This document shows positions 22,765 to 34,869 of a stretch of 64,000 nt of DNA, one piece after another. A program made the translations under genes and the position numbers. How positions within the stretch are numbered: position 1 is the first letter of the stretch; every line of letters starts with the position of its first letter. Origin of the DNA: Marsupella aquatica (taxonomy: Eukaryota; Marchantiophyta); NCBI GenBank assembly GCA_973895155.1, contig OZ316898.1, positions 17,360,001 through 17,424,000 of the forward strand. Direction: 5' to 3'. The notes under the pieces are model-generated. The model had not been told where the DNA came from. It made no database searches and saw only the letters and a list, made by a program, of their open reading frames with translations.

Positions 22765-24740
22765 GCAGCTCAGAATTGATAAGCTTTTGCCGTGATGCTA
22801 GCCGTGTGCTAGCCATCGCTGACGCCGTACTAGGGATTTTACCTTATTTGACAACAATCTTAGACGCCGACCAGAAGGCTGTCCCCATGAACACCCTCGC
22901 CCGCAACTGATCATGGTGGGGATCATGAGTCTCAAGCAAATTTTGTGACCTCTGAATATATAGCTGAAAAACTCGCCCGAAGATATGGGAGGCAATGATC
23001 GGGCAAGCCGGATTGTCGAGGCCGAGAAGAAAATGCCAGTGCTGTAACGTGACAAACGATCTATCCATCGCTTCTTTTGACTTACTCAGTACTGGACCGG
23101 CGGGCGCCAGCGACATTCAGCGCTTCTAGATCGCGCTATTTGCATGTCTTGGATAATCATACGCGCTAAGACCAAGCTGATGACTCTAACCGATATCATC
23201 TAGCATTCGATCAATTCAACTATTCTTTGACCACAAAGCTACGAGTACAATCGATCGACTGTCTGTCCTTTCGATCTTATTTTGGAACAAATGATTGAGC
23301 CATACAGATTTAGTGATAATGCTCGCACCGATCGACTAGTATCGATCAATTCAGCTATTCTTTGACCACAAAGCTACAAGGATGATTGACCGACTGTCTG
23401 ATTGAGCCATACAGTTTCAGTGATATATCGAGGGGCAAATGCTGGCCTATGAGTCGAGTCAACAAACACACAGTCCCAAACACTCACTCAGACATGTTTG
23501 TTTCAACGGGATAACTACCGAGGGACTCAAATTGTGAGCGGCTAGTACAGCTAGTGTCAAATGGACCGTTGAAACTAGCAATAATTCAAGTAAATGAATT
23601 CCGTTAGAATCTAGGAATTTGACATTGCAGTCGGACCAGCATTTCAAACTCAGCTGCGGCTTCAGGCAAAGGACTACCATTGTCAATTTCCGGAATCAAA
23701 AGGCCAGAACTGCCAATTGATCGATATTCCAGAGGTCAAAGAGGTCACGAAATTTGCCCGAGACTAGCTCATGATCCCGCTGATAATTAGTTCCGGGTGA
23801 GGGTGTTGATGGCGACTGCATTCCGGGTGGCGTCCAAGCTGGTTGCGAAACAACGTAAAATTCCTACGGCGTCAGTGATGGCTAATCCTCAATTTCCTAT
23901 CGATCGAAGTATGGATGGCAAGACACTGTAATATAGCAAAGTTAAGATATAACACCACAAACTAGATAGACATAAACACAAGTTAAGATATAACACCACA
24001 CTGTAACTAGATGGACATAAACACAATTTAAGATATAACATCACACTGTAACTAGATGGACATAAACAGAAGTTAAAGATATAACACCAGGGAGAGGTCA
24101 TGAAACTCTATAATACCCTCTCTACCCTAGATGATAGGTTTACAAAATGAGGGAAAAGAGGGAGTTCTTGACCTTTCATGGAAAACTTTTTTTTCCCTAA
24201 CCCTGAGATGTGCCCAAAGAGAATCTTATCTAGAATGTTAATACCCTAGCTGCCCAAAGCAAGTTGCCCAGACTTGCCCAAAACAAAAATAATATTATTG
24301 AAAGTAAAACATTTATTGGAGAATAGGAAAAATTGGAAGAATAAAATTGAAAGTTGAGGGAATACACCTCTAGGTTTGTCAAAAATAAATAATGCTCTCA
24401 TGGATTTTTGCAACTCAAATGGACAGCATTTTTTACTCACTATGTCACATGGAAAATTCCTAATTAATGGATCCTTATTGTGTAGTTTCTGTCTAAGCTC
24501 CATGCCATTGTTGCAATACATTAATTGAGAATTTTGAAAACTTTCTATACATACATATTTATTTATTAAAAATTAAAATATATGTGCTCCCTCCTATGGC
24601 ATAACCACGCTTGGACTCTGCAACATGGTGATCACCATCTACCCATGCCGCGTCCCTGTGCTCTAACCGGAGTAGGTGGCGGCTAAGATATCTCAACAAC
24701 TTCCTTGCCTCACTTCCATTTCTTTGTCTTGCTTATATTT
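22765..24740. repeat. Duplicated segment, copy A (partner at 26.95-28.56 kb)
   Basis: About 22770-23130 matches 26960-27110 plus 27480-27660 (shared: gtgatgctagccgtg, ctagccatc.ctgacgccgta, atatgggaggcaa, cctttgacctgctgatccgc type sequence). About 23920-24735 matches 27920-28560 (shared: atggacataaacac/gttaagatata, tgaaactctataa, cctttcatggaaaa, ctccctcctatggcataacca). Within copy A, 23910-24095 is a local tandem repeat of a ~45-50 bp unit around 'agttaagatataacaccacactgtaactagatggacata'-type sequence. No intact gene is present. One frame encodes a hydrophobic VMLAVLAITDAV-like stretch in copy B. Confidence 0.7.
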
Positions 24741-25849
24741 TCTTTGTCTTGCCTTGATTTCTTGCCTCTCATGTATTTCTTTGTCTAACCCTGACATCTT
24801 TCGCTAGCTGCAACATCTAAGCTTGCCTTGACATAGTTGCCTCACCTTGATATTTTTGCCTTGCTTGGACATCTTCTATGCAACGTAGCTCCCTGCATTG
24901 GGCTCATAGTAACAACATAATAAGGGGATTGGCTAGGACATTAAAGACTCACTTAATTCTAGGTTCGTCCCCAGGTTGGTCCAAGACATCAAAACAAACT
25001 CACCTGATGATTAGTTAAGGTAACTCTATATTCAACTTGTTAAATTAAGTAAGACAGTGCCCGAGACAGTGACTATATTTTGTTGTATCTAAAAATAATA
25101 ATCATGATTCAAGAACTAGTAAACAACTCAATAAATTTAGAAAGTGACCCTGGATATGATAGTGTTTGCAATAGACCCATGCTTGTTTTTTGTAATGGAC
25201 CCATGCTCCGCTTATTTTTAGAAATGGATCAAATGTGTTTGATGACCAATTCTTGGGTAATTTTAGTTGCAGGCCCATTTCTTCTATAAATTTATCATCT
25301 GATTCATGCCCGCCTAATTCTAGCGGAGAAACCATATATGCTTGGTTAATTATAACAGCAGACCCATGTTCAGCACATGTGAGATTATAACTTTGGACCG
25401 GAGGCATGGGTTATGAGCTAGTCAAAACTCACTGTCTGAAAACTCTTATCAGATATAATCTACCAAATGGCTTAAGTGTTAGTCTCAAAGAGGTTGGATG
25501 AGAGAGAAAACATACGCTCCTGCTTAATAAATGGATTTGTGAAAACTTTAGTGTAAACACTAAAACTCTTTTTTTCTAATGAAATGCATTACTCTGGAAA
25601 AGGGTAGAGGGTTAGAATAGACCGGATCACTCTTATCTAATATTGCTGAGTTATAGCTAGTTAGTGGCTGAGCAAAACTTGAACTTGATCAATATCTTTC
25701 CCCTTTCTCAAGCCCTTTCCACTGAATTGAACACATTTGAGCTCACTGCTAAATCCCACTATCCAACAATTACTTGAAACTATTTAGGATATATGTATGA
25801 TTCTGCCACTGCTTTCTTATGGGCAGATCCTGATACAGTAACAATCTAC
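24741..25849. other. Intergenic with TTGCCTTG-rich stretch
   Basis: About 24710-24880 is rich in degenerate ttgccttg/ctttgtcttg motifs. The rest is AT-rich and without recognisable genes. The largest frames show no family features. Confidence 0.4.
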
Positions 25850-26135
25850 CTCGGGGGTCTCACTATATGGGGACCTCCCCATCGCCTGCGACGGTTTTAG
25901 GCCTCGGACCCCCTAAAATGTAAGAATTTTTTTTAATTTTTTAACCCCTATAAAGTTGGAATATTCTAAAAATTGGATTAAAAAGACCCTAATGTTCTTA
26001 TAAGTCTCAAAATTGAATTTAAAAGACCCTATTGTTCTTTTACAAAAATTCTTAAGTCTTCTCTTAGAACCAATAAAATGACCCTATCCTTCGTCGCACA
26101 TGATATGCCATTTTTGTGGAAGTGAAACCCCCGAG
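25850..26135. mobile_element. MITE derived from the 1564-7751 transposon (copy 2)
   Basis: This 286-bp element begins ctcgggggtctcact and ends agtgaaacccccgag. The perfect 8-bp duplication caatctac flanks it (25842-25849 and 26136-26143). Its left ~75 bp match the left end of the 6.2-kb element and its right ~160 bp match the right end, in the same orientation as that element. It aligns along its full length with the reverse complement of copy 1. It has no coding capacity, so it would depend on transposase in trans. Confidence 0.93.
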
Positions 26136-26648
26136 CAATCTACTAACCTTTCAGTTTGGGAAGGCAAGCCACACTTGACTGCGTTGCAAACAAATAAAAA
26201 AATTGTGCACATGATGTCAAAGTTTAACTTGTTTGAAGCTTGTGCATTGTACATTTTGAAAGTCCAAATGTCAGATGTGAATAGAGAAGAAAATAGGTGC
26301 ACGCTTGAGCAGGATGTGATGGTCCAAACTGTCATGTCAACTCATCTGAGGCCTGAGCTTGCCTACACCCACCAAGCTTTCTCAACATGCACACAATGTC
26401 ATGAGAACACAAATCACAAGCATTTGGCTCACTTGAGTAGTCCATTGTCTACAAACACACACTGGAGACAATCTCCAATCCAATCACCATGTGGACAAGT
26501 CTAGGCTAAGCAGCCTAGCTATAAAACACGATGGTTACATGCAGGAGCCCACTCAGATTTGACTGTAGGATTCATTATATGAAATAGGCTAGTATGATTA
26601 GGCAAATTTCCAAAGCGGCCACTATCTAATTTTTGGTGAAACAATGAT

Positions 26649-26706
26649 CTAAACTAAACTAAACTAAACTAAACTAAACTAAACTAAACTAAACTAAACT
26701 AAACTA
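26649..26706. repeat. (AAACT)n microsatellite
   Basis: About 11-12 perfect copies of the pentamer aaact. It resembles, but is not, the plant telomere unit (ccctaaa). The surrounding sequence 26144-26900 has no recognised gene; a 134-codon frame starting at 26100 overlaps the MITE end and has no family features. Confidence 0.95.
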
Positions 26707-26949
26707 CGAGTTGTACATCTAACAATCTTAGATTATGTAATATCAAAATTGAGCTTCATAGACTAACGTGAAGTTCACATCCATAGTGTATGATCAACCA
26801 GGGCTCATTAGAGCACATTCCTAGTTCTATTCCATCATACCAGCAGAATTATGAATTGCTACCGCAACAATATTTACATCAATGTGCACCTAACCTAACT
26901 ATTGAATTACCATTGCACGAGATTCCATTGTAAAGCATCTAGCAAAGGG

Positions 26950-28565
26950 AGCTTCCCGGAGAGCTCGCAATGGATCAAGCTCTTTGTCGTGATGCTAGCC
27001 GTGCTAGCCATCACTGACGCCGTATGTAGGAACTTTTACTCTATCCTTAGCCAGCTTGGAGCCCACCCAAAAGACGGTCTCCATTAATTAACACCCTCAC
27101 CCTCACGGGGTTAACGAAGTGTATATTTTTGGGTACCATCTGCGATCCTAGCCTAATATAAATAGACCTATTAATTTTATAAAGAAAATATTTCCAGAAT
27201 ATATTCCATTTTCAATATTAATAACATATTTTACTTTATAAAAGGCATATATTAGAGAATATTTTATAAACATGAATTTATAATACCTTCTTTTGTCTCC
27301 TATGCTTTTTAAAAATTTAGTTAATTTCTATCAAATATACCTATTTTGGATCGTATGTGGTTCCTAAAACTTTTGATAGTCAACCCCCCCCCCCAACCCC
27401 TCACCTGGAAGTAAGGGCTTATTGGCAGGATTATGGTCCAAATTGTAAGACTCTTGGACCTCCCAAATCCCAATCCAAATAGTATGAAAGCTCTCCCAAA
27501 AATATGGGAGGCAAATTATTGGGCAGGTTGGATATCCTAAGCCTAGCCAAAAATGTCAGTCCTGAAGGCTCATGAGGGACTTATTCATGGCCTCCTTTGA
27601 CCTGCTGATCCGCACTGGTTTGGCGGATGCGTGAAGTTCAGGGCTTCTTGATTGCACTTTGTGCATTTCACGTTACTCTCCTCGAGACCAACTGGGAGTG
27701 GAACATCAACTGCAATTTGTGGACTGTTTTGTTGGACCCCACATCCAACCGCAATCGCTTTGATGACAAGCCTGTACTTGCGATTGAGGGCACCGCGATG
27801 TGCATTGACATTGACAAGTCTGTAACCCATCGGCCACATCAGCAGAAATTTGAACCTGGTATATAAGCCCTAGATTGTCAAGAAAGCAAGGGAAGAAATG
27901 GAGTGTTTCACTTCCGCCTGCAGCACTACAGTAGATGGACATAGGTTAAGATATAAGACCATGGAGAGGTCATCAAACTCTATAAGACCCTATCCCATCG
28001 TAGATGGTAGGTTTGCAAAATGAGGAAAAAGAGAGAGTACTTGGCCTTTCATGGAAAATGGACTTTTTCCCTCAACCTGAGATGCACCCAAACAGAATTT
28101 ATCTTATCTCAAATGTTTATCCAAGCTGCCTCAAGGCAGACTAACTGAAAATATTTTTATTAAAAATAAAAACATTTTCTGGAGACTAGGAAAAATAAAA
28201 TGGAAGAAGAAAATTGAAAGTGAAGATTGACCCCATTTCAATCCCAATATCTCAAGGAATATTCCAAATTAGTCAATTAGTTTCTGTCTATGCAAGGTCC
28301 ATGGAATCATGGTTGTCAATGAGATTGAAGTTTGTGAAAACTTTAAATATCTATTTATTAATTAACAAAATTGAAAATTAATCAAAATTAAAATAAATGT
28401 ACTCCCTCCTATGGCATAACCATGCTTGGACCTTCGCAATTATGTGATGATCTCCATCACCCATTCGAGCATCCATCTTGTGTCCATGTGCTCTAACAGT
28501 GCTAGGTGGCAGCTAACTAAGATGTTTCAACAACTATGTCTCAACAACTTTCTTTGTCTCAATTT
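26950..28565. repeat. Duplicated segment, copy B (partner at 22.77-24.74 kb)
   Basis: This is in direct orientation to copy A and diverged. It carries its own insertion at about 27110-27480 (AT-rich, with a C-run near 27384) and a unique GC-richer part, 27650-27915. A plus-strand frame at its start encodes the hydrophobic stretch KLFVVMLAVLAITDAV, which might be a relic of a signal-anchor exon. No complete gene can be read. Confidence 0.65.
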
Positions 28566-28567
28566 GT

Positions 28568-28636
28568 AGCATAAGAAAGATGGACCAATAAGTATGTGTT
28601 TTTACTTGCACCTATTTGGTCCATCTTTCTTATGCT
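28568..28636. repeat. Perfect 21-bp inverted repeat (hairpin)
   Basis: Arm 28568-28588 (agcataagaaagatggacca plus a) is the exact reverse complement of 28616-28636, separated by 27 nt. It lies at the left edge of the CACTA-family relic. It could be a terminal foldback created during insertion or a small structured RNA. No function is established. Confidence 0.8.
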
Positions 28637-29265
28637 TTTCTCATGCCAAGGACTGAGTAAGTAAAAGTTACCAGCAAGTAAGTTGTATTCACATCCTTAT
28701 ATGGCCTTTGTGGAGTACAATAGTACTAATATGCAAAGTTGCCAAATAACAGTGTGTGGCATAGGTATATAAGGGACCATATTTGTTGATGACAAAATGC
28801 TTCTATCAATTTCCATCTATTCCTATGTATTGGCAAGAGATTCCACGTCATTTGTGCACATGAGTGTTACAAGTCATTTTTGCAAATGACTGTGGCACAA
28901 GTCATTTATAACATGTCAATGTTCTTAGTTCACTTGTCATTTTAGGGGAGGACAATATGACTAAGGAGTGCCTCAGGTGGCTAGTTGGTAATATACGGTG
29001 AAGCTATCCTACATTAGGTACACCGTGACCCATTCCACATGGTGCAAGATAGGGTACTCACGAGGGTACTCAATCATGAACCTTAGGCCACTACTTATGT
29101 CACTTGGGTCTCACAATATTTTTTATGGCCCATCTTGTGCAACATGGACAAGCCTCGCTCTACTTGGGCAAAACTCTCCCAAGTTGAATGACTTTGGAAT
29201 GATTTGCCCATTTAAAGGGTGCAAAACACTCAAATTTTGTCATTTGCACTAGTTTCACAACAATA
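28600..29265. mobile_element. Truncated relic of the same CACTA family
   Basis: Its first part matches the CACTA left interior at about 11030-11200 (shared: acttgcaccta/accca, agttgtattcacat, gttgccaaataaca, gtgtggcata). The later part matches one 405-bp unit (gtcaatgtt, aatatgacta, acatggtgcaagatagggtac, ggcaaaactctcccaagttg, gacttt-gatttgccca). It ends with gtcatttgcactagt near 29255, reminiscent of the CACTAGT terminus. No intact termini pair or TSD was found. Confidence 0.7.
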
Positions 29266-29640
29266 ACAATGACCAAAATGAGTTCGTGGAACCCCTGGCT
29301 AGCTATATTGTATAGGGTTCACCTTAGTAAATATTGTTCTTGAATTTTCTTGGAGGATGCTTTGTTGAAATTGTCACCTCAGCCCATAGGGAGTCGGGCC
29401 GGGGCATTTATAGGGCAGCGTGGGGAAGCACACATGCACCAGGGGTGCCCATTTCCTCCATCAATGGTCAAGGAAAATAGTCAAAAAAATACAACTGCCA
29501 TGGATCTTTTTCGCCCTTGAGATTTTTTTTGGTATTGGGACGAAGGAAAAAAAATTGAGGGATCCCTTATTATCTTACTAATAAAGCCCCAACTGCAGCC
29601 TACTCTTCACAAGCTAGGGTCTAGAGTGAAGACTCTAGAG
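29266..29640. other. Intergenic, no feature seen
   Basis: Mixed sequence between the CACTA relic and the dispersed repeat, without recognisable gene. Confidence 0.35.
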
Positions 29641-30030
29641 AGTAACTCTATGATCATCATGTGCATGGGAAAAACTTATGACATGACTATGTTGTATGTA
29701 CATGCCAGTTTTATGTGATAATTTTTTAAATATTTACATTCAAAAAATATAGGCAGTATGGCCCCACCACAACATATGTGCATAGAACATGGATCTGCAT
29801 ACAAAAAGCATGATATACACATCAAGGAGAATGATATATTATATATGACTATTAAAATGATGAGTTTTTTTATCACTTCATTAACCTTCAAAGAACATGA
29901 ATAGATAATATATTTTGATAATTCTTTTATTGTCTTCTCCACTATTCACCTCTTCAAAGAAGGGGCTAGTAGTTGTATTCACCTTCAAAGAAGGGGCTAG
30001 TAGTTGTAAATAAAAACAATTGCACTATTG
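29640..30030 (-). repeat. Dispersed repeat (inverted partner at 55.5-55.87 kb)
   Basis: Read in reverse, about 29950-29650 matches 55580-55870. Shared landmarks are atcaaaatatatt, tttgaa.gttaatga, aaaaaactcatcatttta, gcacatatgttgtggtgggg and agtttttcccatgcacat. A 32-bp unit (caccttcaaagaaggggctagtagttgta) is tandemly doubled at about 29945-30008. Confidence 0.75.
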
Positions 30031-30146
30031 TCAATTATAACATGGGCAAGTATTTACAAGCTAAATCGTGCAATGCTTGACGTTCCTAATAACTATGGAG
30101 TACAAAGGAATGCAAACAGAACAAAGCCACTCAGGAGATTATTGAG

Positions 30147-30230
30147 TCTCTCTCTCTCTGCAGTCTCTCCCTTCTTCTGAATCGGCCCTCCCCTTCGAGT
30201 GCACGCCTCTCTCTCTCTCTTTCTCAATCT
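30147..30230 (+). promoter_or_regulatory. CT-rich 5' leader upstream of ALG11
   Basis: Two runs of tctctctctc, around 30150 and 30210, lie about 400 bp upstream of the ALG11 start. CT-rich tracts of this kind are common in plant core promoters and 5' leaders. No clear TATA box was assigned. Confidence 0.4.
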
Positions 30231-30607
30231 GCCCTTCTCCTCCTTGGAGCTCACGCATCTGCAATTCTCTCACGATTCATACTCTGAGGCCGCTGTCCAA
30301 AACACCCCGTGCTCAATGTGTCTCTCTCGAGATCGAGATGGCTGAAACGGATTTCGATACAGCAGAAATTCCCTCAATGAATTGATGATATCACTTTGTG
30401 GATGCTGTGACAGAGGGATTGCCACGGAGTTTGTCATTCTCTCCAAGTACTGCATGTTTTGTGACATATGGCTGAGAGATCGGTCAGCTTGACGAGAATC
30501 ATCATCAGTAGGAGTTCAGGCAGGCACGGCTGCAATCTACTCCCATCTCCCTGGGAAGTCGATCAAAGCTTAGGGAGTGGCCGAGTACAAGAGGTTGAGA
30601 GAAGGAC

Positions 30608-32011
30608 ATGACAATCTGGCCGATTCTGTTGACCTCTGGATTAGTCTCCCCGCTGCTCCTCGTGTTCTTCGCTGTGATATATACGGGGCAGTACAGAAGG
30701 CGAGCACAGAGAGTCGTAGGGTTTTTCCATCCCTTCACGAACGATGGAGGTGGTGGAGAGCGCGTGCTGTGGTGTGCCGTTCGGGCCACTCAGGAGTCCG
30801 TCGATCTCAGCGTAGTGATTTACACTGGTGACCCGGCCACCCCTGAGTCTCTTGCAGCTCGTGCCCTTGAGAAATTCGGCATCACTCTCCGGGAAAACCC
30901 GCTGGTTGTGCAGCTCCAGAAGAGGAAGTGGGTGGAGGCTGCAACATGGCGGCGGTTCACTCTGATAGGCCAGAGCTTGGGGTCAATTGTTTTGGGATGG
31001 GAGGCTTTAACGAAACTCACGCCCCTGCTGTTTATTGATACCAGTGGGTATGCCTTCACGTACCCATTGGCCCGCCTCTTTGGTTGTAAAGTGGCCTGCT
31101 ACACCCATTACCCTACCATTAGCTCTGACATGCTCCAGAGAGTGAAGAACCGGAAGTCTTTGTACAACAATGACGATAGAATTGCTAAGAGTGTGTTGTT
31201 GTCAAGAGGGAAATTGTTTTATTACAAGCTTGTGGCTTACTTGTATGGATGGGCAGGCAGCTGCACTCACTTGGCCATGGTGAATGGGTCTTGGACTCGG
31301 GATCACATTGAGAAATTGTGGAGAATTCCGAAGAGGATTGTTAGGGTTTATCCTCCATGTGACACGGGCACTCTGCAGGAATTCCCCCTAGAGCGGTCTG
31401 GGTTTGATCCATTCATCATCTCTGTGGCTCAGTTCCGCCCAGAAAAGGCTCATGCCCTTCAATTGTCAGCTTTTCAGTTGGCTCTGGAGAATCTACAAGA
31501 TGAAATGAATGGGGAACTTCGCAGACCACGTCTAAAGCTTGTTGGCAGCTGCAGAAATGTCGAAGATGAGCAGCGTGTTGAAAATCTTAAGCGAATGTGT
31601 TTTGAATTGGGGATTGAGGAGGATGTGGATTTTTGTGTGAATGTGTCCTACGAGATTCTTGTGAATATGCTGGGTAACGCCATGGGTGGTTTGCACACCA
31701 TGATTGATGAACATTTCGGCATCAGCGTCGTAGAGTACATGGCAGCTGGGGCCATTCCAATTGCACATAGGTCGGCTGGACCCAAACAAGATATCGTTGT
31801 AAATGAGGGCTTGCAGCAGACCGGTTTCCTAGCAGAAACGTTAAATGAGTACGCAGAAGCCATTGTTAAAGTGCTCACTCTTCCCAAAGAGGAGCGTTTG
31901 CATATGGCCAGTGCTGGTAGGAGGCGGGCTTCGAGATTTTCGGAGGCAAGATTCGATGAAGATTTCAAGGCAGCCATGAAGATTCTGTATAGAAGCTTGG
32001 ACTCTACTTAA
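30608..32011 (+). CDS. ALG11: GDP-Man:Man3GlcNAc2-PP-dolichol alpha-1,2-mannosyltransferase
   Basis: This enzyme adds the fourth and fifth mannoses (alpha-1,2) to the dolichol-linked N-glycan precursor on the cytosolic face of the ER. The 467-residue frame has an N-terminal membrane anchor (about residues 7-26), the family signature [15 protein letters not shown] (residues 41-55), and a GT4-type EX7E motif, EHFGISVVE, with glutamates near 368 and 376. [20 protein letters not shown] and YPPCDT match conserved ALG11 blocks. Length equals the usual ~460-470 residues and all motifs are intact, so the gene looks functional. The ATG at 30608 is chosen because the membrane anchor follows directly. 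The coding region has no intron and is not followed by a poly-A tract or flanking duplication, so a recent retrocopy is not indicated. It is the LEW3 counterpart in Arabidopsis terms. Confidence 0.96.
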   Translation: MTIWPILLTSGLVSPLLLVFFAVIYTGQYRRRAQRVVGFFHPFTNDGGGGERVLWCAVRATQESVDLSVVIYTGDPATPESLAARALEKFGITLRENPLVVQLQKRKWVEAATWRRFTLIGQSLGSIVLGWEALTKLTPLLFIDTSGYAFTYPLARLFGCKVACYTHYPTISSDMLQRVKNRKSLYNNDDRIAKSVLLSRGKLFYYKLVAYLYGWAGSCTHLAMVNGSWTRDHIEKLWRIPKRIVRVYPPCDTGTLQEFPLERSGFDPFIISVAQFRPEKAHALQLSAFQLALENLQDEMNGELRRPRLKLVGSCRNVEDEQRVENLKRMCFELGIEEDVDFCVNVSYEILVNMLGNAMGGLHTMIDEHFGISVVEYMAAGAIPIAHRSAGPKQDIVVNEGLQQTGFLAETLNEYAEAIVKVLTLPKEERLHMASAGRRRASRFSEARFDEDFKAAMKILYRSLDST

Positions 32012-33738
32012 ACTGCTCTTTGCTGAACACGGGTTTCATGTTTTCAATTGGCATCAGTGGAAGACATCTTAATTGGATACCTCAATTTACTTGCGATACC
32101 GTTGAGAGAACTACTCTAATCGTCCAAGTGATGGCCTCCCTGTATTCAAACCTGGCTGCCACATGCTTTGTGGTTAGTACTACTAGATCCTCGAGGCAAG
32201 ATTTTACATATGTAGTGTGACCTCATTTGAGCATGGACTGGAATGTGAGACGGAAATTGTATCGAAATTAACTTCAACGAATCATTGTTATGTACATTGT
32301 TAGATTCTGCAATTCAAAACGCTCATGGTTACTACAAAGTTTATCACAATTCTGCTATCCTGGACCACAGATCTTTTAGGTCCATCTTTGGAGCAAGTTG
32401 AAGGTGGCAGCACTCAAGATCGAGTATCCACATGATAATAAATAATATCACTGGCGGCTAGTTTGGCTCCCTCGTTGGGCAAAACCTTCATTCCGATAAT
32501 TGTGAAGAAATCATGGTCTTGGTCTTGGAGATGTGTGCCATACAGCTGACCACTCTTAGAAACACTGATTGATCACGATAAGAGGTGACTGGTCTCTGAC
32601 ATTCATTTCAGGGCATTTTATAAAAAACAGTTTTCCAAAATCATTCAGACCTAGCAAAGAAAAATATTTCAGGACTGGTTGTTACTGTCCTGGAAATGAA
32701 TCGGGAGTTGTTACCATCGATCATTGCTAGTTTTGGCATTGTATCTGAGTAAGTGTCTGAAGCTTCGATCCCTAAACCCTGGACACATTTGTTAGTATAT
32801 TATGTAGAAAGTTTAGTGAAGTTTAGCTTATTGTGGTGGTAAACATCACTCGAGAATAGATTCGTAGTCGATTTTCCTCGTCTGGTGTGAACTGGTGAAA
32901 ATAAATCTTTATTTCATGTGTGTGAACGCCTTCATTACATTTTGAGCAAATTATTGTCTCCTCCCACGGTCATACAGCAATTGACTTGGTGACTGTAAAT
33001 AACCGAGATATGCTAAGCACCAACGACAACCATCAATTGGTCGTGACTTCCCTTCTTTCGAGCAAGCCACAACCCTTATTGACGTTCGTCTGCTGTCTTG
33101 TACGTGAAGATTCAATAAGCATAGACAGACCCCCTGAGCGAATTGAAAGAATATGGAAAGAGAGTGTCTAATGTTGATGGGATGTTGAAGAAACTGTCCA
33201 AGTCGTTGGCAGGTCACAATACTTACCTAAGTGTGTCCTTTTATACGGTAGGTGAAGAGAGAAGGAATCGTGCACTGAATTAGCTGGGTACAACGCAAAG
33301 CCATGCTCGATTCCAACCTCTTCCTCGTCCATGCATTGTTGCTCTCTTTCTTGAGAGTGCCCTGAAGACTATCCCTCGGTTTGGGGCATTAATGCATTGA
33401 CTGGAGAACGGATACCAACATAACGAGGCTGTCTTCAGGGTGCTGTCCATGTCCATCTCGGATTGACATTTGTTAAATGAAGAACAAATGTTGGCCTATC
33501 AAATTGCAATGTTCGTCGCGTTCTTCACTGTGGAATGCTCTGTAACGAAGGGTATCTTGAACTCTGAAAGATTTGAAGGTACTCGATCGATCACGTGACT
33601 CCATAAGTGTGTTGTCGCAGAAACTCTCGACAGAGACCTTTGTGTGAGGTGGCTACCTGTGACATTTCCAGCTGTTCCGTTGCTGGATCGTCTAGTAGGC
33701 ATGACTGGTTGAACACAAGAATGTTGCCGAGTGTCTCA
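32012..33738. other. ALG11 3' region and intergenic
   Basis: The first few hundred bases are probably the ALG11 3'UTR. No further gene is recognised; frames at 32951-33217 and 33499-33702 show no family features and lie in intergenic-looking sequence. Confidence 0.4.
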
Positions 33739-33739
33739 A

Positions 33740-34862
33740 CGTTTCACCGCTTTGTCTTCTTTATGTGCCGATAACGAGGACAAATGAGTATATGTAAGTC
33801 TTTACTGTGCGCGGGGCTCTTTTCAGTACTGTTTGCATTTTATGTACTTTGTGGTGTGGTTGTTGGGACAGTACTGTACTTAGTTTCTGGTTCGTTGGCC
33901 AATATCGTCAGAGGATTTGTGCATACGGGGTTTGTGCATACGTTCACCAGGTTTTCATCGTGATGATGTAGCTGTATATATTGCCGTGGATGCTAGGAGG
34001 CTAGCATTAACTGGTCTGTTCAGATTATTAGAACCGTGGGGTGCTTCACGAAGGTAAGTTTGATTTACCAAACAGGGTTAGTTCTTGTAAGAATTGTAAG
34101 GCAGCAGCATGGCAATTTGGTTTTGATTCGCAATACTTCCGAATCTGTACTTTTAATTAAGTAATTGTTATCTGTCATTTCACATCAAAGTGGTATAATA
34201 GGGGTTTATTTCTTACTATTCTTCGCTGGGTTGGCTTATCTAAGACTGATCAATATATCGCTCTAAATTACAAATTTGGGGTCAGTGTTCAAAGATTCAT
34301 CAGCGGCATTCCATCTCCGAAGACACATGGTGTCAAATTTTGGAGTCCAGCAGGAGCGTACATGACGATTTAAACAACTATGATCCTGAACGTAGCACTT
34401 TGTAAGACCATCATACAAGTCTTAAGATGGTCTTCTTGAAAGTAAGAAAGCAGGGGACAAGTGTATCTCGGGGGACTACTGAGAGGTGGGACTACTGAGA
34501 GGTGGTCTTCTAGTTTTGATACATGGTCTCGCTATCCAGGGATATTGTATAATTTGCATTATATAGAATGAGATCCACGATTCTGAGATGCTTTTGTACT
34601 TGTGGTTCTTCAGGTGCCTGGCCGGTGCTTGTAGATGAGTTTGTTAACAAGATGTATAGGTACGTTGCTGAATGTCCACCTGGTGTTCTCACGTTGCAGT
34701 GCGGTTGGTCATAACATAACATGACTACTTCAGGAGCAGGACAAAGTCTGTACTAGCAATGGCAGCATGCCAAATTTGTGAAATCATCCCTTGCAATGTG
34801 CAATTCAGAGTCCACAGTTCCATGTGACACTGACGGAGATTCGTCTACAAAGGTATCTCCTG
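33740..34862 (+). pseudogene. Decayed duplicate of the DCN1-like (AAR3) gene
   Basis: This segment matches 43965-45115 in the same order and orientation, including introns, so it is a segmental copy and not a retrocopy. The exon remnants read RFVFFMCR followed by an in-frame TAA, AVDARRLALTGLFRLLEPW, IHQRHSISEDTWCQILESS and GAWPVLVDEFVNKMYR. The donor after YDPE is altered (gaac|gtagc). Further substitutions hit conserved residues (W to R in the DAW motif, C to G in QWC). The 5' exons are absent. It starts and ends abruptly relative to its parent 10.2 kb away and sits between ALG11 and SURF6. Confidence 0.9.
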
Positions 34863-34869
34863 ATTCAAC

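Noticed and set aside
26651-26706. Interstitial telomere repeat
   Set aside because: The unit is aaact, not the plant telomere heptamer.
30577-30831. 84-codon frame overlapping the ALG11 start
   Set aside because: It begins at GTG and is out of frame with the clear ALG11 protein, so it is a shadow.
34467-34500. Another terminus of the 8-bp-TSD transposon (ctcggggg at about 34469)
   Set aside because: Only ctcgggg matches. The following tcact block, partner terminus and TSD are missing, and the site lies in the DCN1-like pseudogene region.
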